Source: Luteitalea pratensis
Lineage (GTDB): Bacteria; Acidobacteriota; Vicinamibacteria; Vicinamibacterales; Vicinamibacteraceae
Direction of reading: 5' to 3'
Length of the DNA stretch: 64,000 nt
Assembly (NCBI RefSeq): GCF_001618865.1
Contig: NZ_CP015136.1
Location: forward strand, 2,825,001 to 2,889,000
Both the position numbers and the translations under genes were made by a program. A model generated the notes under the pieces. It had not been told where the DNA came from, made no database searches, and saw only the letters and a list, made by a program, of their open reading frames with translations. Shown in pieces: positions 41,899-50,218 of this stretch; position 1 is the first letter of the stretch; every line of letters begins with the position of its first letter.

Positions 41899-44800
41899 TC
41901 AGAACCTCGCCTTGAGTACGAATTGCAGCTGTCGCATCGGGGTGAACGGCAGCAGGCTCGAGATGGTTCCGACGTTGCCAGTCCCGATGGTGCTCGCCGG
42001 ATTGGCAAAGGCCGGCTGGTTCAGCAGGTTGAACGCCTCGACGCGAAATTCGGTCTCGACCCTGCCGACGCGCGTGAGCTTGCCGACGGATGCGTCGATC
42101 GTGAACTGCCCGGGACCCCGCAGGATGTTCCGGCCGGAGCTGCCATATGTCGCTGTCGGCTCCGTTGGCCTGATGAAGTCCTCGACGGCGAACCACCGGT
42201 CGACGGTGGGGTTCTCGACGTGGCCGGGCCCGATGCGGTCGGGACGATACAGAGGGAAGCCAGCCGTCACGGTCGACGACGGGTTCGAGTCCTGGAACAC
42301 GGTGAACGGATAGCCTGAGCGCACCAGCAGAATACCGCTGACTTGCCATCCGCCGAGCATCGTGTCCCTGGCGAACGGAAGGACGTAGATCCAGTTCGAC
42401 GTCAGCACATGCCGCAGGTCGTAGTTCGCGGGGCCGCGATTGTAGGTGAGATCGTAGGAGTTCGGGAAGCGAGAGAGGCCATCCGTCTCGGAATCCAGAT
42501 CGATGGCCTTCGCGAACGTGTAGGAGGTCTGGACGGATAGTCCGTCCGAGAAGCGTCTTACGAACCGCGCCTGCAGGGCGTGGTAGTCAAGTGTGCCCTT
42601 CGGCGTCGACTGGACGACGCTCGCGAGCGTGGGGTTGACGCGAAAGAACGGGCGGTTGACGTTGGGGTTCGCCACACCGAGCGTGGCCCGCGCCTGGTTG
42701 ACGTCCACGAGCACGACGAGTTGGCGCCCGCGCGATCCGATGTAGCCGACGTCCACGACCGAGTTGCGTCCGATCTGGTGCTGGACGCCGAGGTTCCACT
42801 GCTGCGCGTACCCATCGCGGAAGTTCGGATCGAAGCTCGATCGCGACGTGCCTCCGGTGAGCGGCGTCGCAGGGATGCGACCGCTCGACAGCGAAATCGT
42901 CGGCACGAAGGGCGATGGGTTCGTCAGCGTCTGGGCCAGAAGGAATGGGGGGTTCTGGCCCTTCGACCCGGACGTCCCGGTGAACGGGCTGTTCCAGAAC
43001 ATGCCAAAGCCGCCACGAACGACGGTGCGTCCCTCTCCCTTCACGTCATGTGCGAATCCCATGCGTGGCGCGAAATTCGTCCTGGAGTAGGTCTGCAGGC
43101 GACGGCCGACCTCCACACCCGCAAGCACGGCATCGTCGGAGGCGACGACGAACTGCCCTGTGGACGTATCGAAGTTTGACTGTCGATTGTCGTCCTCGGC
43201 GTAGGGCACGAAGAGATCCCACCGCACCCCGAGGTTGAGCGTGAGCCCGCCGCTGACGCGGAAGTCGTCCTGCAGGTAGCCGGCCCACTCCGGCCGCCGC
43301 TCGGTGTACGGCGCTTCGAGCAGCCCGCGATTGAACAGCGATGGATAGCCGAGCACCAGGTCGGCAAACGAGAAGCCGCTCGCCGGCAGGGGAGCGCAGC
43401 CTCCCTGCCTTCCCGCGCAGCTGGACGTGAGACTGGAGTTGAACGCGAACAGGCCGATCTGACCCGAGGTGTCGACGATGCGCTTGCGAAGGATCAGGCT
43501 TGCTCCGCTCTTGACGGTGTGGCGCCCGCGAACGTGGGTCACGCTGTCGGTGAGCTGCAGGGCGGACATGTCGAGCCTCAGGGGACCTCCGCCGCTTCCC
43601 AGGCCGCGCATATCCGGCAACGACATGGTCACCATGCCCGATGTCCGTTCATCGAGGTTGATGCCAGGGATGCCGAGTTGCTCCGAAGTGTCCTGACCGA
43701 ACCCGAACGGCGCGAAGCCCACGTCGATGGAACTCCAGCCGAGTCGGAACTCGTTGAGCCATTGGGGGGCAAAGACGTGCGTGTCGTTGACGGCGAGACT
43801 GCCGGCATCGATATCGTACACACCGGGAAGCCCGAATCCACCACCGACTCCACCATCACCTTGCGGCAATGAGGGCGGGATCTCACGCTCCGCGTACTGA
43901 GCGCTGTAGCGGGCGAACAACCGATTCGCTGTCGTCAGGGCGTGATCGATCCGGACGTCGAATTGATTCTCGCGCCGGCGCAGGGTCGGGTTGATCACGT
44001 AGTTGTCGATCGTCTGGCCCGTGGACGCACGCTGTCCCGTCGTGTTCGGGAGGGGATAGAGTTGTTCGACGACCCGGCGAGCCGTTTCATCGAGCCGTCC
44101 GGGAGGGACGACGTTGCCGGGGAACGGCAGCCCGGTCGTCGCGTCGTAGATGACCCGATTGATTTCCGAGAAGTCACCGCGGCGCATGGCCTCGCTCGGC
44201 ACGGTCGAGACCAGGGTCAGATCCTGCTTGATGCGGGTGCCCTGGTAGTCGGTGAAGAAGAACGTCCGGTTCTTCACGAGCGGTCCGCCGAGCGTGCCAC
44301 CGAATTGATGCTGGCCGAAGTCGGGTCTCGGCCGGCCGGCACGGTTGTTGAACCAGTCGTTCGCATCGAACCGATCGTCACGGAGGAACCCGAAGCCGCT
44401 CCCGCGGAACGTGTTCGCGCCCGATCTGGTCTGCAGGCTCACGACCCCACCCGTCGAACGGCCGAACTCGGCGGCATAGATGCTCGTGCGGACCTTGAAC
44501 TCGTCCAGCGCGTCCACGCTGGGGAAGATCGCCACCGTGTTCAGCCACGTCTCGTTGTTGTCGACGCCATCGAGGAGGAAGTTGTTGTCGCGCGGACGCT
44601 GTCCGTTCGCAGTAAAGGACGCCGAGTTCCTCCAGCCGACGCTGCCAGCTCCATCGAGGTTCTCGCCCGCGACGCCGCGCGCCACGCCGGGAATGGTGCG
44701 GGTCAGCTGCACGAAGTTGCGCGTGACGAGCGGCAGCATCTGGATCTCCGCCATGCCGAGCGTCGCACTCACGTCCGACGAGGACCGGCGCACGAGCGGG

Positions 44801-45195
44801 TTGGTCGCTTCGACCGATATGGAATCGGTGAGCGCGCCGATTTCGAGGCTCAGATCGACGCGCACCGTCTGATCGACAGAGACCTGGATCCCCGTCACCA
44901 ACGCCTGACTGAAACCCGGCGCCTGGGCCGTGACGGAGTACACGCCAGTCCCCAGCAACGGCGCGGCATAGTCGCCGCTTGATCCGGTGGCTATCACGCG
45001 CGCGAGACCCGTGGCGGTGTGGGTCAGCGTGACTTGTGCGTCCGGAACGCCCGCGCCGGTCGCGTCGCGCACGGTTCCCAGGATCGTGCCGGTCACGTTC
45101 TGGGCAAGCGCAGCCGCGGGATGGAGAGAGACAACGGCGGCGAGACCGAACACACAGTGCTTCACCAGGCGAACCGCGGAATGGATTCGGCGCAT
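41899..45195 (-). CDS. TonB-dependent receptor, Oar-like, 1098 aa
   Basis: A full-length outer-membrane receptor. The signal peptide (cleavage near AALAQN) is followed by a carboxypeptidase-regulatory-like domain (GTILGTVRDATGAGVPDAQVTL, residues ~35-55 on), then a plug (EIQMLPLVTRNFVQLTRTIPGV) and a long beta-barrel with many RGSGFGFLRDDRFDANDWF-type strands, ending LQFVLKARF. The ligand is not apparent. Its start lies 15 bp after the stop of the winged-helix/propeller gene, so both are probably in one transcript. This pairing of regulator and receptor is typical of acidobacteria. Confidence 0.92.
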   Translation of the reverse strand: MRRIHSAVRLVKHCVFGLAAVVSLHPAAALAQNVTGTILGTVRDATGAGVPDAQVTLTHTATGLARVIATGSSGDYAAPLLGTGVYSVTAQAPGFSQALVTGIQVSVDQTVRVDLSLEIGALTDSISVEATNPLVRRSSSDVSATLGMAEIQMLPLVTRNFVQLTRTIPGVARGVAGENLDGAGSVGWRNSASFTANGQRPRDNNFLLDGVDNNETWLNTVAIFPSVDALDEFKVRTSIYAAEFGRSTGGVVSLQTRSGANTFRGSGFGFLRDDRFDANDWFNNRAGRPRPDFGQHQFGGTLGGPLVKNRTFFFTDYQGTRIKQDLTLVSTVPSEAMRRGDFSEINRVIYDATTGLPFPGNVVPPGRLDETARRVVEQLYPLPNTTGQRASTGQTIDNYVINPTLRRRENQFDVRIDHALTTANRLFARYSAQYAEREIPPSLPQGDGGVGGGFGLPGVYDIDAGSLAVNDTHVFAPQWLNEFRLGWSSIDVGFAPFGFGQDTSEQLGIPGINLDERTSGMVTMSLPDMRGLGSGGGPLRLDMSALQLTDSVTHVRGRHTVKSGASLILRKRIVDTSGQIGLFAFNSSLTSSCAGRQGGCAPLPASGFSFADLVLGYPSLFNRGLLEAPYTERRPEWAGYLQDDFRVSGGLTLNLGVRWDLFVPYAEDDNRQSNFDTSTGQFVVASDDAVLAGVEVGRRLQTYSRTNFAPRMGFAHDVKGEGRTVVRGGFGMFWNSPFTGTSGSKGQNPPFLLAQTLTNPSPFVPTISLSSGRIPATPLTGGTSRSSFDPNFRDGYAQQWNLGVQHQIGRNSVVDVGYIGSRGRQLVVLVDVNQARATLGVANPNVNRPFFRVNPTLASVVQSTPKGTLDYHALQARFVRRFSDGLSVQTSYTFAKAIDLDSETDGLSRFPNSYDLTYNRGPANYDLRHVLTSNWIYVLPFARDTMLGGWQVSGILLVRSGYPFTVFQDSNPSSTVTAGFPLYRPDRIGPGHVENPTVDRWFAVEDFIRPTEPTATYGSSGRNILRGPGQFTIDASVGKLTRVGRVETEFRVEAFNLLNQPAFANPASTIGTGNVGTISSLLPFTPMRQLQFVLKARF

Positions 45196-45210
45196 CGGGC
45201 TCGAACGCTG

Positions 45211-47439
45211 TCATCGATAGTTGTCGGCCACGATGATGTCGCGCGCCCAGTGATCCATGTGGGCGAGCAGGGCCCATCGCCCATCCGGCGACACGGCGAG
45301 CACGCGTGGAGGACTGTAACCGCGACTCATCACCGGGAACGGTAGCTCGCCTAATCGGCGGGTGCGACCATCCTTGAAATTGTAGAACTCGAGCGCATCA
45401 GGTTTCGCCGGATCCGGACTCAATCCACTTGCGCCCGTCAGGAACACGATGCCGTCATCGACGACGTCCCACCGGCCCGGATAGATGCCGGACAACACGT
45501 TGGCGACATTTCCGTTATCGAGACTCAGGCGTTTGAGCGTGCCTGACGCGAATGGTCCCGAGCCGCGTTGGAGAAAATAGACGCTGCGCCCATCGGGAGA
45601 CTCGCGAGGGTCGATGCCCTCCTGCGTGGTGAGCTGGACGGCTGTTCCACCTGCGGCGGCGATCCTCCAGATCTCCGGCCGACCAGACGCGTACGATTCG
45701 TAGTAGATCCACCGTCCGTCCCGGGACCACTCCGGGTTGATCTCGCGATGCTCGTCGTGAGTCAGGCGGATGAGCGGTCTGTCCTCGATGCCTGTGACGA
45801 AGAGATCGGTGAGATTCTCGCCGTCCACTGCGTCGAACACCAGGGACCGTCCGTCTGGCGACCACGAGGCCAACCCGACCGACATCCCCTCGATATCCGT
45901 GACGGTTCGCAATCGCGAGCCGTCACGGCTGGCCATATAGGCCCGCGCCTGGCCATCACGGTCCGACGTGAACGTGACCTGCGTACCGTCGCGCGAGAAC
46001 CGCCCCGGCCAGTCGCGCCGCGTCGAGTCACAGAACGTGGTCCAGGCCGTGACACGACCATCCGGCTGCGGGCCCTGGAGGTCGATCATTCGCAGTCCCA
46101 CGTCCGATTGGGCGTCGACGACCGCGACGCGGAAGGTTCCGTCGCGCCGGTATCCTGACGTCGAGAGCTGATAGGCGCCGCTCGGCAAGCCCACTGCTGG
46201 CGTCGCCGGGCCGCCAGAGACCGCGACGCGAAACGCCGTGAAATCGGCAGCGGTCCTTCGTGTGAACAGGATCTCGCGGCTGTCGGGCGTCCAGACTGGC
46301 GCGACGACAGCCCCTACCCAGTCGTCCAGGCGCACCGGTTCGCCACCCGCGGTTGGCACCACGAACAGCGCGGCCTTCGACGCGCCACCAAACGCGCCAG
46401 ACCCGGCCGTTCGGACGAAGGCCACGTTCCGGCCATCAGGCGACACCTTGGGATCGCGGTCGTTGAATCCAGCGGGCGGCGTCGTCAATTGTCGATGCGC
46501 GCCGGTCGCGAGGACGTGGTGAAACAGCGCCAAACCCTTGTCGGTGCGATCAAAGTACACGAGCGACCGCGAATCGGGCAGCCACGTCGCCCCGACGCCT
46601 GAATCGATGATCTTCCGTGCCGTTCCTCCGAGCGGAGAGATCACATGGATGCCTGCGCTGACGCCGGCTTGACCCGAACCGAAGGCGATGAGCCGACCAT
46701 CCGGCGACCAGGCGGGGAAGACCTCGGTGGTGTTCGGCGTGTTGGTCAGCCGCGTCAGCGCGTCGCTTTCGACTGCCTTCACCCACAGGTCGCTAGGTGC
46801 GCTGAAATCGGGCCCCGTCCAGTTGAACGCCACGAAGTTGCCATCGGGCGACAGCGACGGCGGTCCTCCCTCGGAGCCCGGGAAAGAGGTCACGGTAAGA
46901 AGGCGGACCGGCAGTGGCTCCGGACCCGTGCCCGTTCGAAGGCGAGGAGCGAACCACGCGACCGCGGCCAGCACGACGATCGCGGCACCGGCCGTCCATA
47001 GCCATCGTGACTGTCGCGGCGCCGACGCGACGGCAGTCGACGGTTCGTCGACACGTTCAGGAGGCGGGGCTTCCGATGTCGCGGCATCGATGTCGCGCTC
47101 CGGAACGTCCACGGGCACGAGGAGTCGATAGCCCCGGCGTGGCACCGTCTCGACGAAGCGCGGAGTGGCGGCCGAATCCTTCAGCGCCTCGCGTAGCCGG
47201 CTCACAGCCGAGTTCAATCCGTGATCGAAGTCGACGAAGGTGCCGTCCGGCCACAGGCGCTGGCGGAGCTCCTCGCGGGTGACCAGCTGGCCGGGTTGTT
47301 CGAGGAGCGCCATCAGGAGCGCGAGCGGCTGGTCCGACAGGCGGCAGGTAACGCCGTCGCCGGCCAGGTCCCCGGACCTCGGGTCGAACAGGAATGAACC
47401 GAAGCGAATCGGGCCCTGCGTAGAAGCGTGATTCCGCAT
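45211..47439 (-). CDS. Winged-helix, membrane, TolB-like propeller regulator
   Basis: A 742-residue CadC-like protein. Residues ~10-110 form an OmpR/PhoB-type winged-helix DNA-binding domain (LVTREELRQRLWPDGTFVDFDHGLNSAVSRLREAL is the recognition region), a single span lies at ~148-165 (LWTAGAAIVVLAAVAWFAP), and the rest is a WD40-like PD40 propeller with repeats such as FPAWSPDGRLIAFGSG, DPKVSPDGRNVAFVR and NPEWSRDGRWIYYES. It probably senses a periplasmic signal and regulates transcription directly, as CadC does. It is followed after 15 bp by the TonB receptor. Confidence 0.88.
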   Translation of the reverse strand: MRNHASTQGPIRFGSFLFDPRSGDLAGDGVTCRLSDQPLALLMALLEQPGQLVTREELRQRLWPDGTFVDFDHGLNSAVSRLREALKDSAATPRFVETVPRRGYRLLVPVDVPERDIDAATSEAPPPERVDEPSTAVASAPRQSRWLWTAGAAIVVLAAVAWFAPRLRTGTGPEPLPVRLLTVTSFPGSEGGPPSLSPDGNFVAFNWTGPDFSAPSDLWVKAVESDALTRLTNTPNTTEVFPAWSPDGRLIAFGSGQAGVSAGIHVISPLGGTARKIIDSGVGATWLPDSRSLVYFDRTDKGLALFHHVLATGAHRQLTTPPAGFNDRDPKVSPDGRNVAFVRTAGSGAFGGASKAALFVVPTAGGEPVRLDDWVGAVVAPVWTPDSREILFTRRTAADFTAFRVAVSGGPATPAVGLPSGAYQLSTSGYRRDGTFRVAVVDAQSDVGLRMIDLQGPQPDGRVTAWTTFCDSTRRDWPGRFSRDGTQVTFTSDRDGQARAYMASRDGSRLRTVTDIEGMSVGLASWSPDGRSLVFDAVDGENLTDLFVTGIEDRPLIRLTHDEHREINPEWSRDGRWIYYESYASGRPEIWRIAAAGGTAVQLTTQEGIDPRESPDGRSVYFLQRGSGPFASGTLKRLSLDNGNVANVLSGIYPGRWDVVDDGIVFLTGASGLSPDPAKPDALEFYNFKDGRTRRLGELPFPVMSRGYSPPRVLAVSPDGRWALLAHMDHWARDIIVADNYR

Positions 47440-47625
47440 CGCAGCCTGGGGCGACGCTGCATTATACGGTCGGCTCCCCCGGCGCAGGTGCGGCCCGTAA
47501 GCGCTGACGTGTCAACGATATGCCCTTTGTGACATGTCGGTGATCAACTCGTGTGCTTCTCGTGACCGCGGTTGCATTGAGGTACGCGCCCCGCATCGCC
47601 ATCGTCGCTCCCCGGGAGGGTGGCG

Positions 47626-48297
47626 ATGCCTCGACGCTGTTGGGGGTGGATCTGGCTTGCGGTGTTGGCGATTCACGGTGGCGTGACGTCTCCGGGCGTG
47701 GTGGCCGAAGGCCGTGACCAACTGCCAGCACCATCGCAAGGCGCGAGCGACATGCTGCTGCAGATCCGTGCCTACGCCGACGGGCGAGTCGCCCCGGGGA
47801 CCTTGACCCGCGCACACGATGTCGCCAGGGGCATCCTGGATTCGGCCGGGCTCGGGACCGAATGGCGGTTGTGCGTCACCCCCGAGGCGTGTCCGCCGGC
47901 GGAGGGTCACGTTTCCGAGGTGGTCGTAATCCTCTCGTCACATGCACGCCCCGATGGGCACGTCGACTGCGGCAGGGCAGCGCGCGGTGAGAGTGACTCC
48001 GAAGGGACGGTCCTCGTGTCGGTTCCCTGCGTCCGCGACGTCGTCATGCGACTCGCGCGCCCGTCCAGGAACCGCGCGCACCCGCTGCTCGCGGCGGCGC
48101 GCCACGAGGATCTCGTGGGCGCGGTCATCGCGCACGAGCTCGGTCACGTGCTTGGCATGGGACATGCGCCGACGGGCCTCATGCGCGCACAACTCGGGGC
48201 CGACGAGCTCATCGCGCTGGGGTCGGGGCTGCTTGGCTTCAGTGAGTCGGAAGGCGCGATCTTGCGCACCCACGCAACGCTGGCGCGACGTGAGTAA
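47626..48297 (+). CDS. Small secreted matrixin-like metalloprotease
   Basis: A 223-residue exported protein. After a short signal peptide (residues ~1-25) the sequence is featureless until the zincin motif HELGHVLGMGH at residues 170-180 (HExxHxxGxxH), with the Met-turn candidate in GLMRAQ six residues later, as in matrixins. The propeptide part has several Cys that could act as cysteine switches. The ATG at 47626 is favoured over the GTG at 47620 by GGGAGGG 5 bases upstream. Confidence 0.72.
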   Translation: MPRRCWGWIWLAVLAIHGGVTSPGVVAEGRDQLPAPSQGASDMLLQIRAYADGRVAPGTLTRAHDVARGILDSAGLGTEWRLCVTPEACPPAEGHVSEVVVILSSHARPDGHVDCGRAARGESDSEGTVLVSVPCVRDVVMRLARPSRNRAHPLLAAARHEDLVGAVIAHELGHVLGMGHAPTGLMRAQLGADELIALGSGLLGFSESEGAILRTHATLARRE

Positions 48298-48392
48298 CGT
48301 CAGGTGGCGCCGGCCAATGGCACGCGTTCATGCCCCGTGAGGGAACGGCGGGATCGCGCCACGCAGGGATCAAGCGCGGATGGGCTGGACGG

Positions 48393-49262
48393 CTACAGGA
48401 ACTCCTTCACCTTGTCCATGGCCCGCTGCAACGAGCGGCCGCGGCGGTGCAGGTCGCCCCAGACATCGCCGACCGTGGCCATCCGCTCGGGCATGTTGCG
48501 GAGCGTGAACGATCCGGGGTTCACGGCACCGCGTTCGAGTTCCTCCCACGTGCACGGAGCGGAGACCGGCGCGCCGCGCTTCGCACGAATCGTGTAAGGG
48601 GCGGCGAACGTGGCGCTGTAGCCGTTTCTTCCCGTGTCCATGTAGATCCGGCCGAGCCGATCGACCTTGCTGAATTCCTGCGTCAGCTTGTCGGGAACCA
48701 GGCCCACGAAGAGCGCTCCGACGGCATTGGCAAATCGCGCCGCCGTGCCCATGGTGGTCTTGCCATCCAGCGGAACGACGATGTGGAAGCCCTTCGAGCC
48801 GGTGGTCTTGACCCAGGACGGCAAGCCAACCTTCTCGAGCAGATCGCGCAGGCCAATCGCGGCCGCACGCACCTCGGCGACGTCGTCATTGGACGGGTCG
48901 AGATCGAACACGCACAGGTCCGGGTAGTTCAGATCGGGCAGGCGCGACGCCCAGACGTGCTGCGTGATCGTATTCTGGTTCGTGATCCACAGCAGCGACT
49001 CCGTGTCGGTCACGACCGGATGGTGGACCACGCCATCCTTCTTCGGGACCTCGACCCGCTGCAGCCACGACGGAAAGCCCTTCGAGACGTGCTTCTGCCA
49101 GAACCCCTTGGCGCCGATGCCGGAAGGATACCGTTCCATCGTGATCGGCCGGCCACGCAGGTGGGGCAGGATCACCGGCGCCATCGCTTCGTAGTACGCC
49201 GCGACATCACCCTTGGTGATCCCGTCGTCGGGGAAGAGCACCTTGTCGGGGTGCGTAATCAC
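48393..49262 (-). CDS. ligD: LigD-type DNA polymerase domain protein
   Basis: A 289-residue stand-alone polymerase domain as found in bacterial LigD (AEP primase superfamily), used in non-homologous end joining. The metal Asp pair is visible in VFDLDPS (D120, D122), preceded by the MERYPSGIGAKGFWQKH region and followed by KTTGSKGFHIVVPLD. It starts with GTG at 49262, overlapping the stop of the ligase gene by 3 bases (GTGA). The two domains usually fused in LigD are split here into two genes. Confidence 0.88.
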   Translation of the reverse strand: MITHPDKVLFPDDGITKGDVAAYYEAMAPVILPHLRGRPITMERYPSGIGAKGFWQKHVSKGFPSWLQRVEVPKKDGVVHHPVVTDTESLLWITNQNTITQHVWASRLPDLNYPDLCVFDLDPSNDDVAEVRAAAIGLRDLLEKVGLPSWVKTTGSKGFHIVVPLDGKTTMGTAARFANAVGALFVGLVPDKLTQEFSKVDRLGRIYMDTGRNGYSATFAAPYTIRAKRGAPVSAPCTWEELERGAVNPGSFTLRNMPERMATVGDVWGDLHRRGRSLQRAMDKVKEFL

Positions 49263-50164
49263 GCGTGATCCCTGACCACGTCTCGAGGGTCCTTGTCGAA
49301 GCGGACGCCGATCAGCCTCGGGTGACGCAGCTTGTCGTTGGGCGTCCACTCGATGAACGCCACCTGCACCACGATCTGCGGGCTGACCCAGTGCACGCGC
49401 ACACGCGGCAGGCCGACCGCCCGAGTGAACGGGCTGTTCTCGAGACCAATGGCGTCGAGGCGGTGGCGAAGATCGAGTAGCAATTTCGTGTCGAAGCCCG
49501 TGCCGATCTTGCCGGCAAACACGAGGTCGGCCCCATCGTGGTAGCCGACGAGCAGCGCGCCGAGGCCGACCCGCGCGCCCTGTGGATCGGTGAAGCCTCC
49601 GACCACGAACTCCTGCGAGAACTCGCACTTCAACTTCAGCCAGTGCCTGGAGCGGCGGTGCTCGTACGGTGAGCCTCGCCGTTTGGCGATCACGCCCTCC
49701 CATCGCTCCCGCCGTGCGCGGTCCCACGGATCGGCGTCGTCGAGCAGTTCGACGCGTCGCATCGGCTCCTCGAATGGCAGCGCCTCCAGCAGGGCGCGCC
49801 GCTCCTCCAACGGCAGCATCGTCAGGCGTTGGCCGTCCATCCACAGGATGTCGAAGACGTGGTAGCCGCTGTGGCCGTCCCACGTTACCTCGCCGTCGAG
49901 GATCACGTCCTCCAGAGGAAGGCTGGCGATGGCCCGGGCCACGCCGGGCAGGTTCTGGGGGAGGCGATTGCGCGAGTACAGACGGATATCACTGCCGCGC
50001 TTGTAGGCAAGGAGCCGGATGCCGTCGAACTTGCGCTCGAACACCCAGTCGCCGCCCGCGCCGAAGCGCTCCTGCGTGAGCGTGGCGGCCATCGGCTCGA
50101 GCCACTCGGGCATGTCGTCGGCAGCGGGCGCCGCGTTGAATCCAGGTCCGGAGTCACCTGACAC
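49259..50164 (-). CDS. ATP-dependent DNA ligase (LigD ligase domain)
   Basis: A 301-residue ligase. The adenylation motif KFDG with Lys45 as nucleophile is at residues 45-48, followed by the nucleotidyltransferase motifs LDGEVTW and EGVIAKRRGSPYEHRR, and an OB-fold region (EFVVGGFTDPQGARVGLGALLVGYH). The start is uncertain: a GTG at 50164 without a clear ribosome site, or an ATG 17 codons later. It is coupled to the polymerase gene. No Ku gene is in the window. Confidence 0.85.
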   Translation of the reverse strand: MSGDSGPGFNAAPAADDMPEWLEPMAATLTQERFGAGGDWVFERKFDGIRLLAYKRGSDIRLYSRNRLPQNLPGVARAIASLPLEDVILDGEVTWDGHSGYHVFDILWMDGQRLTMLPLEERRALLEALPFEEPMRRVELLDDADPWDRARRERWEGVIAKRRGSPYEHRRSRHWLKLKCEFSQEFVVGGFTDPQGARVGLGALLVGYHDGADLVFAGKIGTGFDTKLLLDLRHRLDAIGLENSPFTRAVGLPRVRVHWVSPQIVVQVAFIEWTPNDKLRHPRLIGVRFDKDPRDVVRDHA

Positions 50165-50218
50165 AGAAGAAAGTGTAAGGGCTGGCTGCCACTGACGAGC
50201 ATCCGGCTTGGGGCGCCG

